From Cydia pomonella (Eukaryota > Arthropoda > Insecta > Lepidoptera > Tortricidae): a DNA stretch of 64,000 nt. The stretch spans positions 11,161,692-11,225,691 of the forward strand of contig NC_084717.1 in assembly GCF_033807575.1 (NCBI RefSeq), written 5' to 3'. Below, piece after piece: positions 1 to 11,594 of this stretch. The notes under the pieces are model-generated. The model had not been told where the DNA came from, ran no database searches, and saw only the letters and a program-made list of their open reading frames with translations. The stretch's first letter is position 1. Every line of letters starts with the position of its first letter. The position numbers and the translations under genes were made by a program.

Positions 1-27
1 CAAGATAATGATATTAATTAATGGAAT

Positions 28-148
28 AGTCACGTCTGAAAATATCGATACGAACAAAGTGCCAAAAACATGTATACACTACCTTAATATTATATGTGTA
101 CGTGTATACATATTTTTGACACTTTGTCCGTATCGATATTTTCAGAAT
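28..148. repeat. MITE with 50-bp inverted repeats (copy 1)
   Basis: The ends read gtctgaaaatatcgatacg and its reverse complement, with a short AT-rich spacer. A second copy is at 21818-21952. It lies just beside the last symplekin exon in the window. Confidence 0.7.
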
Positions 149-214
149 CTTTAAAAAATAGGTATTTTTGACTGACATTACCTGGAGTTATCCAGTAAAA
201 TAAGCTTCAATTAC

Positions 215-320
215 CTGGTAAAACTTCCTCGTTAGGGTTCTGCAGTCCGAGCAACTTGTTAAACACCTCTTTCACAACCATCGGGTTCAGCTTTATTAAC
301 TTTGGCAACGCAGCTATAAT
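215..320 (-). CDS. SYMPK: Symplekin exon (LPKLIKLNP motif), last in window
   Basis: It reads IIAALPKLIKLNPMVVKEVF, then NKLLGLQNPNEEVLP, after a TCCATAG acceptor, ending CCAG|GTAA. This is the most conserved C-terminal motif of symplekin. About 250 further residues and the stop codon are expected left of the window. Confidence 0.9.
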
Positions 321-3300
321 CTATGGACAAACATAAGAAACACATTAAAACATGTGTAGTGAGATAAACGATTTGTGAAGACGTCAGTAAGACATACGGC
401 CCCTGAATGTGGCACGAACGAATGAATATGGTACAAAATCCATGAAAGGACTCTAAGACGAAAGTGGATGACTACACGCAATCGCCTTCCCGTACAATTT
501 GACGTATATCAACCACAGCTATGCCCCTTCCTTTAATTTTTTTCGATTTTTTAAATTACTATAAGAGTCAAGAGCAATTAAAAAAATATATGGAATCTTA
601 TCGCTGCTAATAATTATGATAGACAAAAAATCGTAAAAAGTCAAACGAAGGGGCATAGTTATGGTACATCAAATTATGTAAAAATATATTCCACAATCCA
701 GATCCAGAGAGGAAAATGGGGACCACGTTTGAATACCGACCGCTTCGGTCGTCCGCTTTCCTCTTAACACATTCACTGCCGGGAACCCACCTGATGGGCG
801 CTCGTGAACTTTGTTCAGATGCCGGACAACCCGCTGGGCGGGTTGTTTTGTACGCAGCTATAGACCACCGGTTTCTGGGGTAGTGCGCCGTTTTTTGTCT
901 GGCAGTGAATGTGTTAAAGGGGTAAAGTTATTGGCTGTCCATTTGCATGACGGTGCCGCCGCACTGACGAATATGTCGCATTACTTGTCTGACCGTTGAC
1001 AGCTGTCTTTATTCTTCTCACGTCGTGCCATAGAGGGTGAATAATATAGAGATGAAATAGGGGAGGGGCTGATCGAGATGCACTTATGGAACTTCCAGGA
1101 GTTGCAGAGAAAGCGCTATATAAATATAAAAAAATGAGATTGTGACAAGGACAGTCTCAGTCTCATTTTTTTTTATTCCCTACCGTAAATTTTTGTATGG
1201 TTTACGGTTGGCAACAAATAACGCGACCAAATTACGAAGGTTGTTTATGATTCGTCGTCAGGAATTTTAAAACGTGTTTTTAATTTTGTCGCATTCCGTA
1301 TGTTCTGTTTCGGTTCGGTTCACGGGCGCATGCGGTATAGGACATCTATAGGATCCTACCATCTATGCGTGGTGCGTTGTCTTCGTTTGTATATTCTCGC
1401 ACATAGCCAACACTAACCTCCTTCTTGGAGAGCCCGTTGAGCACGGGTATGAGGAAACGCACGTCGGAAACGCGCGTGGCGTACAGCGCACGCACGCGCG
1501 ATACCAGTTCCTGTGTGGGCGGGCCTGCGAATAAAAATACTTAACGATCAAGTCCAATTCTGGGGAAAAACAAAAGGTAGCTCTATAATAATATTGATTT
1601 GTTGTACACATTATAAATATTATAACACATCTAGCATAGATCCTGCATAACGCTGCATATTAGCAGCGTTATGCAGGATCTATACTTGAGTTGAGGTGCG
1701 AATTATTAGTCGAAGGAATGTGTATCTTGTGTACGGTAGTTACATTTAGTATTATTAAATAAACTTAGGTATACACTTACGACCAACTAATATTCAACTA
1801 AAACCGGACCAGTAATATATGATCACGCGCCATATTGCAGAATTTTATTGAAACTAAATTTTTCATACTAAACTGGACTGTCACCATACATGAGAATAAC
1901 AGCACCCTCTTGACAATGATCATATATTTCTGGTCGGGCTTTATATTGTTTTTTCTTTTGTGGCTTTTTAGTACCCTAATTTAGTGGTCTTCTGGTCGAT
2001 AAGAAGCTCTTGAGCCTTGATAGAGATATTTTTACTCGTTATAATTGAAGTTTTAGTCGCTAGATGTAGCCTTTTTCCAAAAAAAAAAAAAATCCAATTT
2101 GTTTTATTAAAAAGTTAGGGAAGACGATTTTCGTGTATCGCTACGGGATATTATGGTTTTTGCTTTCACTAAGCCATTAAAAGGTACCTACATAACTCTG
2201 GTATACCTAGAAGCGTCCATTTCTTTCGATAGCGGTTTTATGAGGATCATAACAACAGTAACTCTTCATCGCACACCTTACGAGTATACCACAATAACCG
2301 ATATACCTATAAACATATAAATAGTCGGACTAGCTTGCACAAGAATAGAGGTTATAGTCCTCCTCAATGATTTCATTGCAATTTATGTTTCTTAAGCGGG
2401 CTCTTATTTTATTTATTTATTAAGGTTTGCCAACAGGTGTAATATAAATACAAATGGACTTAAATAATAACCACAAAAATCATATATTTTTTTTATATAC
2501 TACTTCGGTGGCAAACAAGCATACGGCCCACCTGATGGTAAGCAGTCTCCGTAGCCTATGTACGCCTGCAACTCCAGAGGAGTTACATGCGCGTTGCCGA
2601 CCCTAAACCCGCCCCCCCTCGTTGAGCTCTGGCAACCTTACTCACCGGCAGGAACACAACACTATGAGTAGGGTCTATTGTTATTTGGCTGCGGTTTTCT
2701 GTAAGGTGGGGGTACTTCCCCAGTTGGGCTCTGCTCTAGATCTGGAATGACATCCACTGGCTGTGCCCTACCACACAAAGCGAGATGAAATTCACAATGC
2801 CCATACCTCTCTTTTGGACGTAGTTTAAGGACGTACCCGGGTCCAAAAACAGAGACTACTATAGTTGGAGTATTCATCCAATTATAGGCAAACACAAATT
2901 GTTAATACCAGTGAATATTCAGGGACGAATCATGCTGTTCCTCTCTAACGTATGGCATTATCCCTTTCGGCTATTTAAAGTTTTTAAAATTCATGTCATT
3001 ATCGTATCTGTGGTTGTGCACGCAAAGGGACGTCAAGTGTCGCCCCACTGCTAATACTACATATGTAAAAAATCTTAAATTTAGCCTAAACAAAACCAAA
3101 CAAAAACTACAAGCCTTAAAATACAACAACCAAAATGAAAAGATATAATTGACTAGCCAGGCCGAATTTATTCTTTAGGACCCTGAGACACCCGTGACGG
3201 TAGACTTGGCTCGCTACGTTGTACCGCACAAGTACGTGTATGTGTAGGAGGGGTTAACAGAGGTAACACAACAGGCGCCAGGCATACTCACACTTCTCAG

Positions 3301-6300
3301 TGAAGATATGCAGCAGCCTGGTCAGCAGCGTGTCGGCGCCGCGCGGGCAGTCGTCCAGCAGCGCGAGGAAGGCCCGGCGCCGGCCCGCGGCGGCGGCGGC
3401 GCGCGCGGGCGCCTCGGCGGCGCGCAGCGCGGCGCGCTTGCCCTCCGCCGGCGCGCCGCCGTACACGCGGCCCACCTCTATCATCAGCTCTGCGGGCAAA
3501 CAAACACTAAACACCTTACGTCTACTATTGGAGCGGATGAGACATTTTTTTTAATTTATTGTGAAACAAACAGTCTTAAAATAAACATGTGAGCAACTGA
3601 GCTAATAGCTATACATTGATTTCGTTATAGACCTATAGTTTCCTAATTTTAAATTTCGATGTACAATTGAAAAAACAATAATAGTGTACATAACAAAAGC
3701 GTAAATGTATATTTAAAAAAAAAAGTATATGAGACATGTCGCGAATGTCGCGATCACAGACTATATTAGACACTAGGTACACTTTTGTACTAAAACTGTC
3801 TTTAAATTGAAAGCCGATCCGCACGCCGCTCTCGGTGTGCGTGCGAGCGGAACATCACTATATACACATGCAGAGTGCTGTTTCGCTCAATCGCACATCG
3901 GAGTGGCCTGCTCGTCCGCATCAAGGTGATAACCGCCTTATTTAGTAAGAAAACTCTACCGCAAATTTCACTTGCGTCCACGTTAACGATAAGTATCCTT
4001 CTATCAAAAATGTAGCGGAGACTGCCGCTGTGTTGTCGTTGCAAAAAATTGACTTTCTTATTTGCCCGCATCAGCTTTGAGAAAAGCACTAGGCACATTT
4101 GATTCATCTGGAAGGCCAACTGCTGACATCGTATCCAAATGGACATACAGTTATACAATACAAGTCAATCAACAAAGCTATTAGCTTAGCTAAAACTAAT
4201 AACGACTAAAATAATAAACGATTGAGTCACAACGCGATATTTAAATGCACGATCGAGGTGAAATGCGACTAAAACTTATAGCCACTAGAAAAAAAGTATT
4301 GAGACACAATGCTAAAATTAAATATGAGATCGAGGTGAAATGCGATTCGGTGAATTACTACAATTTTATGCTTTTAACACTCACCCTCATTATCCATAAA
4401 CAGCGCCATAGCTAAGTTAAGGCACGTCTTGTACAGATCGTCGGTCCACGTGGGTCGTACGCCGTGACGGGCCTGGTCGGCTGCGAACTCGCTAGGCGGG
4501 TTCGGCATCGCGATGAACCCGAGATACAGACGCGCGTGTTTTTCGACCACTTTTTTAACCGCTTCCGTGCTGCTGGCGTAGATTTTGAGGGTAGCATTGA
4601 GTGCCAGGTCACGGATTTCTTCGTTTTGACTCACTGGGAAAGATAGTGCCACTATTAATAAGTCCGTGTGAAAAATTAACTGTTTTTGTGTGGAGTGGTA
4701 TAAGATCAGCTCAATGTTACTCTAACATTTAGTTTTATGTAGTCACTGAAATTACCTAATACATACTTAACCCTTTACCAGGCTGACAGTTCAAAAATGA
4801 CAATCGAATGTCAGTCTTACTCGTCGAAAATAGAACACATGTTTGAAGAGCCGCATGTGGGAAATATATATCCTTTGGCCTGGTAAAGGGTTAATCTTTA
4901 GGTCAAGAAAACAGCAGGAACAGGTTTAGAACTAGCTAGGAAGATTTGACATTTAAAAATTAACATTAAGTACTAAAATAACCTTGCAAGTGAAATAATA
5001 GGCTGTAAATGTTTTTTATTAATTTAAATAAATAAGTAGTGTAGGTTTTAAGAGAGGTAATAGGTACTTTGAATGTCATCTCGCTTTGTGTGGTAGGACA
5101 CAGCACAGCGGATGTCATTCCAGATCTAGAGCAGAGCCCAACTGGGGAAGTACCTCCACCTTACAGAAATCCGCAACCAAATAACACTAGACCCTACTCA
5201 TGGTGTTGTGTTCCTGCCGGTGAGTAAGGTTGCCAGACCTCAAAGAGGATGCGGAATGTTAGGGTCGGCACCGCGCATGTAACACCTCTGGAGTTGCAGG
5301 CTACGGAGACTTCTTACCATCAGGCGGACCGTATGCTTGTTTGCCACTGACGTAGTATAAAAAAGGTAATATTGTTATCGGTTGAATACTACTACTTTTA
5401 AAAGTCCAATTATTCAATGAAAACAAATCAACGATACTTACTGACATTACAGACGAGTGCAGCCACGTACTTATGCGCCCAGGGCGCTCTATACAAACAC
5501 AGCTCCTCCAAGATCTCCAGCGCCAGCACGGGCATGTTATTCTCCACTACCAGGTGCTTCAAGTAGTCCACCGACTCCTCCGTCACCAGCGGGGCTTCCA
5601 AGTATATCTTCCTCAGCAACATATCCTTCGCGCCTTCAACTACTGGCTCCACGCGTTCACAAACCTGCGTTATCAACGCACACAGCAACTGATTGTAATT
5701 CTGATCATGTTTCTCATGCATCTTCGGCTGTAAAGTCACAGGGTGCCGGCTAAAACCTTGCATGAAAGCGTATTCCTCGTACAACCATGACAGAGCTAAG
5801 TCGATGCGGTTGGCTGGGTCCTCAAGGATGTAATTGAGCACTAGATCGCGTATTTCTGGAGTGTAGCTTGAAGCAAAGATGGTGATTAACTTTCCGCGTA
5901 TAGTCGACGCTCCGCCTATCGCGGCTTCCTTCTCTGCGTTAAGAATCCTAGTTACCGCTTGTAGAATTAATCTCTCCTTTATTTCCTTTGGTATCGGCCG
6001 AGTGATCTCTTGCAGTTTAAGTAACTTCACCTTCTGTTTTAACTTAGGAACTGTGGGAGTCTGCGGAGGAATCGCCTTTTCTTTTTCCTTATTTTTCCGT
6101 TCTTCTTCTTTGAGGAAATCTTGCCTAGTTTCTTCCATGATTTTCTCTGCTTCTCTGTCAGCATTGGTAGACTGTTGCAGTTTGGCAACTGCTTGCTTGA
6201 GTGTGATCTTTTCCTCATCATCTCTTAATAACGGGATTTTAATGGTTTCAGAGACAGGTGGTACGGGCGCCGGGACGGGGACGGGTGCAGGTGCAGATTC

Positions 6301-9300
6301 GTCCTTGATGAGACTATGTATCAATTTAGCGAGAGATCTCTTCTGAACTTTGCTGCCTGCATTTGGTATGGGCTTGTACAAAGTTACAAAACTGCTAGGC
6401 ATTTCACTTGGTAGATTATTAAGTAGCGTAGCTGTCACAAGTTTGACTACATTCTCTGCATTATCAAGCCCTTCGAAAAGCGTATCTTCAGTGACGGGTG
6501 GTTGTTTAGATAAACTAGTTTGGCTGTCATCGTCATAATTGAAATCGCTTCGGCTGTTGCTGTCGCTGCCTTGACTGTTGCTTTGAGGCGAATCGATTCT
6601 TATTCTCTTGGTGGGGATGTCCGCGGTTTTAATTTCTCCCAAACGCTTGTTCCTTCTCTCTTTAGGAACCGCTTTATTAATCTCTTGCTGGGTCATTCCG
6701 ATGTCTATTAAAAGCTGGGTTAATTGAGGTAACATATCATTTGACGATGGATGTTTTATTAGATTCACTAGCAGCATCTTCAGATGTTTCCTAACAGAGT
6801 TGACTTGCGACTGGGACAGGGTCGGTGGTAGCGTTGTGTGCAGGTCCCCGAGAGCTTGTACGACCCGAGGCATGTATTTCGGTCGGAACTTGGATATGAG
6901 ACACAGAGTCGTCATGCAAGCCATTAGGTTGACGCTAGAGATGTGTTGGGAGTTGTGGAACTTTAACAACAGTGTGAAGATATGCCTGAAATAGATAATG
7001 AAAAGCACCATATTGTAGTGTCAATACATGGTCTTCCAAAATTTGATTTGACAGTGTTGTAGATAGCACCATTTATTATGTTAACATTTTGGCATCGTGT
7101 ACCTATATAAATACTTCTGGATCGATGGCACACTATTTTGCTTAGGAGATGAAGCACTTATTTTATTATATCTCGTATTGTAATTTGTAGTCGTATATTT
7201 CATCGTCGGTCGGGGGAAGGGGGGTCGTGAATTTTTAATACTCTTTATGACTTTAAAATGTAAAATTGAACTTGCCGGTGATATACTACCATAAAATTTT
7301 AAGTTCGTCAACCCAGTCTTAGAATATAATGTTAAAAGTCTATACTTTGATATTGGTAAAATCTACTCTACAAACATCTGTTATGAGTAAAAGCAAACTC
7401 ATAGGAAAATACATCGAAACGTAAAATTGGGTTTGCCTGAGCGTTATCACAGGCACAAAAACATAAGATAATTTGTGTAGTTTATAAAAGTATTATATAT
7501 ATATATATATATATATATTACCTATTATTTTTGTATATTGGCCTATTAGTATTATACTTAGTATTTAATTTGGGAAACATTTTCTTTTCACACTGCATCC
7601 ACCTTAGCAAATTTCTGATACTTGTATTTGTGCAATAAAGTTTAAAATAAATAATAATAAAAGCATAACATAGGAATTTTAGGCATGTATATTTAAGTGC
7701 AACACCATCTAGTGATAGTTGTTAAAAGTACTCACTCAGACTCCTCTTCCAAAGCTCTCCTTTTGATAAAAGTCAGGCTGTCTGGCAGTCTGTCTAGACT
7801 GAACTCTCCTTCGGCCGGCTCTCCAGCCGTTTGCAGCAGAACCACCTCTTCTAGGAACTTGATGGAGTGAGTACGGATACCCTCATTGTCGCTGTCTATC
7901 ATGTTTAGGACTAGGAGCTGGAGCAACAATACACAATATTACCTATTTTATTTATAATTATTATAAAATAAAACAAAATATAAATTCAAGTGCTCTTAAC
8001 ATACATTATGTGATAGACATTATTATCATTAATTAGTTACTTTTTATTACAGAAAGTCTATTAGAGTCTGTTTGGAAAGAGTAGAATAAGTGCTCAAACG
8101 TGTGAAATAGTCAAGCTGGTGGAAATCGAGTTCTATGGGCATTACGCCTTTAAAATCTACCCACAATTTTCAGTATATAGGTACAACATCCATATCCCCA
8201 TACATTAGATCCCCGTAAATAAAAATAAATAAAAATTTGGATTGAAAAGATAACCACAATGCCTGTTTCTCAGTGTAACCAAGACTTACAATAAAGTCAT
8301 TTATGCTTATAAAAATGCCTCACCTTGAGAGCAGAAAGCTGCTCCCACACGTGCTCCTTATCAGTGTATGGCGCATCACTCTCACAGAGCCACAGCAGAG
8401 AGTTCCGGTACACAATACTGGCCGCCTGGATGGCTCGCTTCTGCACCGCAATCACTGTGTCTATGATTGATATTCGTAGCTTCCCTACTATGGAGGGCAG
8501 GTGTTCAGGTTGGATCTTACTAAAAAATAAAATAAATATGTTATAGGCCAGGGCTATCCAAACTATGGCTCGCGGGCCAGTTCCAAGCGAAAAATGTCAG
8601 CATTCCATACATTCTTCAATCGTGGAGATCTATACCTTGCCTTTATTGACTTGGAGAAGGCATTTCACCGCGTGCCTAGAAAGCTCGAATGGCAAGCTAT
8701 GAGAGCTCAAGGAGTAGGTACCAGACTCTCTCATCAGCTTAGTCCAGGACATGTATGACGACCTAAGTACGAGGATCAGAAGTCCGGCGGGAGTCAACGA
8801 ACAGTTTGATGTAAACGTAGGGGTCCAACAGGGATCTGCACTAAGTCCACTACTATTTAACCCGGTGATGGACTTTCTCACCAAGAACATTCAATCACCT
8901 CTGCCATGGTGCTTAATGTATGCCGATGACGTTGTGTTAGTAGATAAGTGTTCACACCATTTGCAAGAAACCCTGGAAGCATGGAGATACGCACTAGAAA
9001 GCAATGGTATACGTATCAGCAGAAGCAACACTGACTGAACACATGGAATGCCTATTCACCACACATCCATGCACCATTTACCTGCAGGCAACTCCTCTGC
9101 CAAAAGTACCCCAGTTTAAATACCTTAGGTCAATGCTCTCTGCGGATGCTACTATTGAGGCTGAGATCACACACCGATTCAATGTTGCTTGGCAAACATG
9201 GCGAGATCTCACAGGTGTTCTGTGTGACCGAAGAATGCCGATCAAAACTAAAGGCAAGGTGTATAAAACGGCAATAAGACCCGCCTTAACATATGGTGCT

Positions 9301-11562
9301 GAGTGCTGGGCATTGAAAAAGGTGCACGAACAGAAGGTCCATACCAACGAAATGAAGATGCTGAGATGGGCCGCGGACTAGTAGTAACTAGACTTGATAA
9401 AGTGGGTAACGTAAAATGAACACATCAGAGGAAGTTTCAAAATAGCGCCCATCACTGAGAAACTCGCCGTATAGAGGCTGAGGTGGTATGGACATATTAT
9501 GAGACGCGACGACGACCATGTCGTCAAAAAGGCGCTGGCCCTCCAGGAGACCAAAAGAGGAGCAGGTCGCCGGCCTGCTATATGGTGGTCCACCGTGTCA
9601 AAGGATTTAGAACGAGCCCAATTAAATCCACAGACAACTGATCAGTCAACCGACAGACGATCCTGGCGCATGAGAAAGACCGACACAATTCCCTTCACAC
9701 ACAAACGAAAACTGGGTACATACGAACTGCCAACCCTTTTTGGCACAAGATTGACACTTTCAAAGGATGTAAAATACCTAGGCATAATCCTGGATGATAG
9801 ACTGAACTGGAACAAACACCTGGACAATAAACTAAACAAAGCAACAGTAGCCTTTTGGCAATGCCGGAGGATGGTTTTTATACTGGTGGCAAGAGATGGG
9901 GACTTGCTCCTCACATCATACTGTGGCTATACAAAATGGTAATAATGCCAATGATCAGCTATGGCTCGGTCGTATGGTGGCCCTGCACCCAGCTAACCAC
10001 GGTAATAGACAAACTAAACAAAACACAAAGACTAGCATGTGTAGCTGCGACAGGCTGTATGAGAACTACTCCGACTGCGGCGCCAGAAATAATTCTAGGA
10101 CTCCTACCATTACACATATATATACAAAAAGAAGCGGCTGCCACGGCTCTTCGGTTGAAAAAGCTAAACCTATGGACATCCTTCAGCTCATCTCACAAGA
10201 TCTATGAAAATATGATCTCAAAACTACCCATGCTGGAGGCGCCCATCAACAAAACACCAAAAACTATGATCTTCTGGAAAGAATACGCCATATCATTAAC
10301 AGGAGATCCTAAAGAAGGACTAGACCAAACAAACCTAAGAATATTCACAGACGGCTCAAAAACATTTGAAGGGACAGGATGTGGTGTCTTCTCGGAGGAC
10401 CTGAACATACACATCTCAAAACCCCTGGGAGAACATAACACGGTATTCCAAGCTGAATGTGTGGGAATAATAGAAGCTTGCAATGCTATAACAAGACGAC
10501 AGGTGAAACACGAAAATATACTAATACTGTCAGACAGTAAATCAGTACTACAAGCGCTATGCAGCGACAAAATTAATTCAGAGCTCATACTCGAATGTCA
10601 TTGAAGCCTCACGGAAGTGAGCAAAGAAGGCAACAAAGTAACAATTCAATGGATAAAGGGGCATAGTGGATCAAGAGGAAACAATGCAGCGGACGAACTG
10701 GCCAGGAAAGGCTCAGAAACGCCAGCATATGGACCCGAGCCCATCATACCCCTACCAATATACTATATACACAACCAGCTAGACCTACATCACAGACAAC
10801 TGCACAATAAATACTGGAATGAAATGGACACATGCAGGCAGACCAAAGATTTTCTACCGGAACTAAACCACAAGCTCACCATAATACATAAAACCATAAA
10901 ATAACTGCATTCGCTTCATTTCTACTCAATAACTGCATTCGCTTCATTTCTTGCCTTCGTAAATATGATCATGTCTCATCTTTTCGTTCCCAGCTCGGCT
11001 GGCTCCCCATTCGTCAACGACGCAATGTTCGCATGTTGTGTACTCTTTTTTCTGTGTTAAATGATCCTCATTCTCCTGAATACCTTAAGTCTCTATTTCA
11101 ATACTACGGCGTTACCCGGGACCGTCAACTTCGCTCTTCCGGCAATATGTCTCTATCTATCCCTCTTCACCGCACTGGGTTCATGTCGAATTCGTTTTCC
11201 GTGCAGGCGGCCCGTCTTTGGAACGGACTTCCCTACGGCATCAAAAATGCTCAAAATAAGTTTGCATTTAAAAAATCCTTACGTGCTTTCTTTGCTAGCA
11301 GAATGAAAAAATAATAATGTATGGGTAAGCTCTATATGTTTTGTCGTTATTTATGTATATATTATAAGAAATATAAGTATGTATATTTATGTATGTATGT
11401 ATTATGTATGTATGGTATGTTATTGTATTATATTTGGTTGTTGTTGTTAAAGTAGCACCGCCCACAATCTCTCTGCTTTGCCTAAAGGTTGACTGGTAGA
11501 GAATGCCTCATGGCATTAAGTCCGCCTTTTGTACTATAAGGTTTTCTTTTGTGCAATAAAGA

Positions 11563-11594
<32 letters not shown>

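Noticed and set aside
3300..3592. Open plus-strand frames rich in Ala/Arg/Gly
   Set aside because: They are antisense to the GC-rich symplekin exon, which has conserved protein sequence and splice sites on the minus strand.
5457..6994. Several plus-strand frames of 60-155 codons
   Set aside because: All are antisense to the large symplekin exon.
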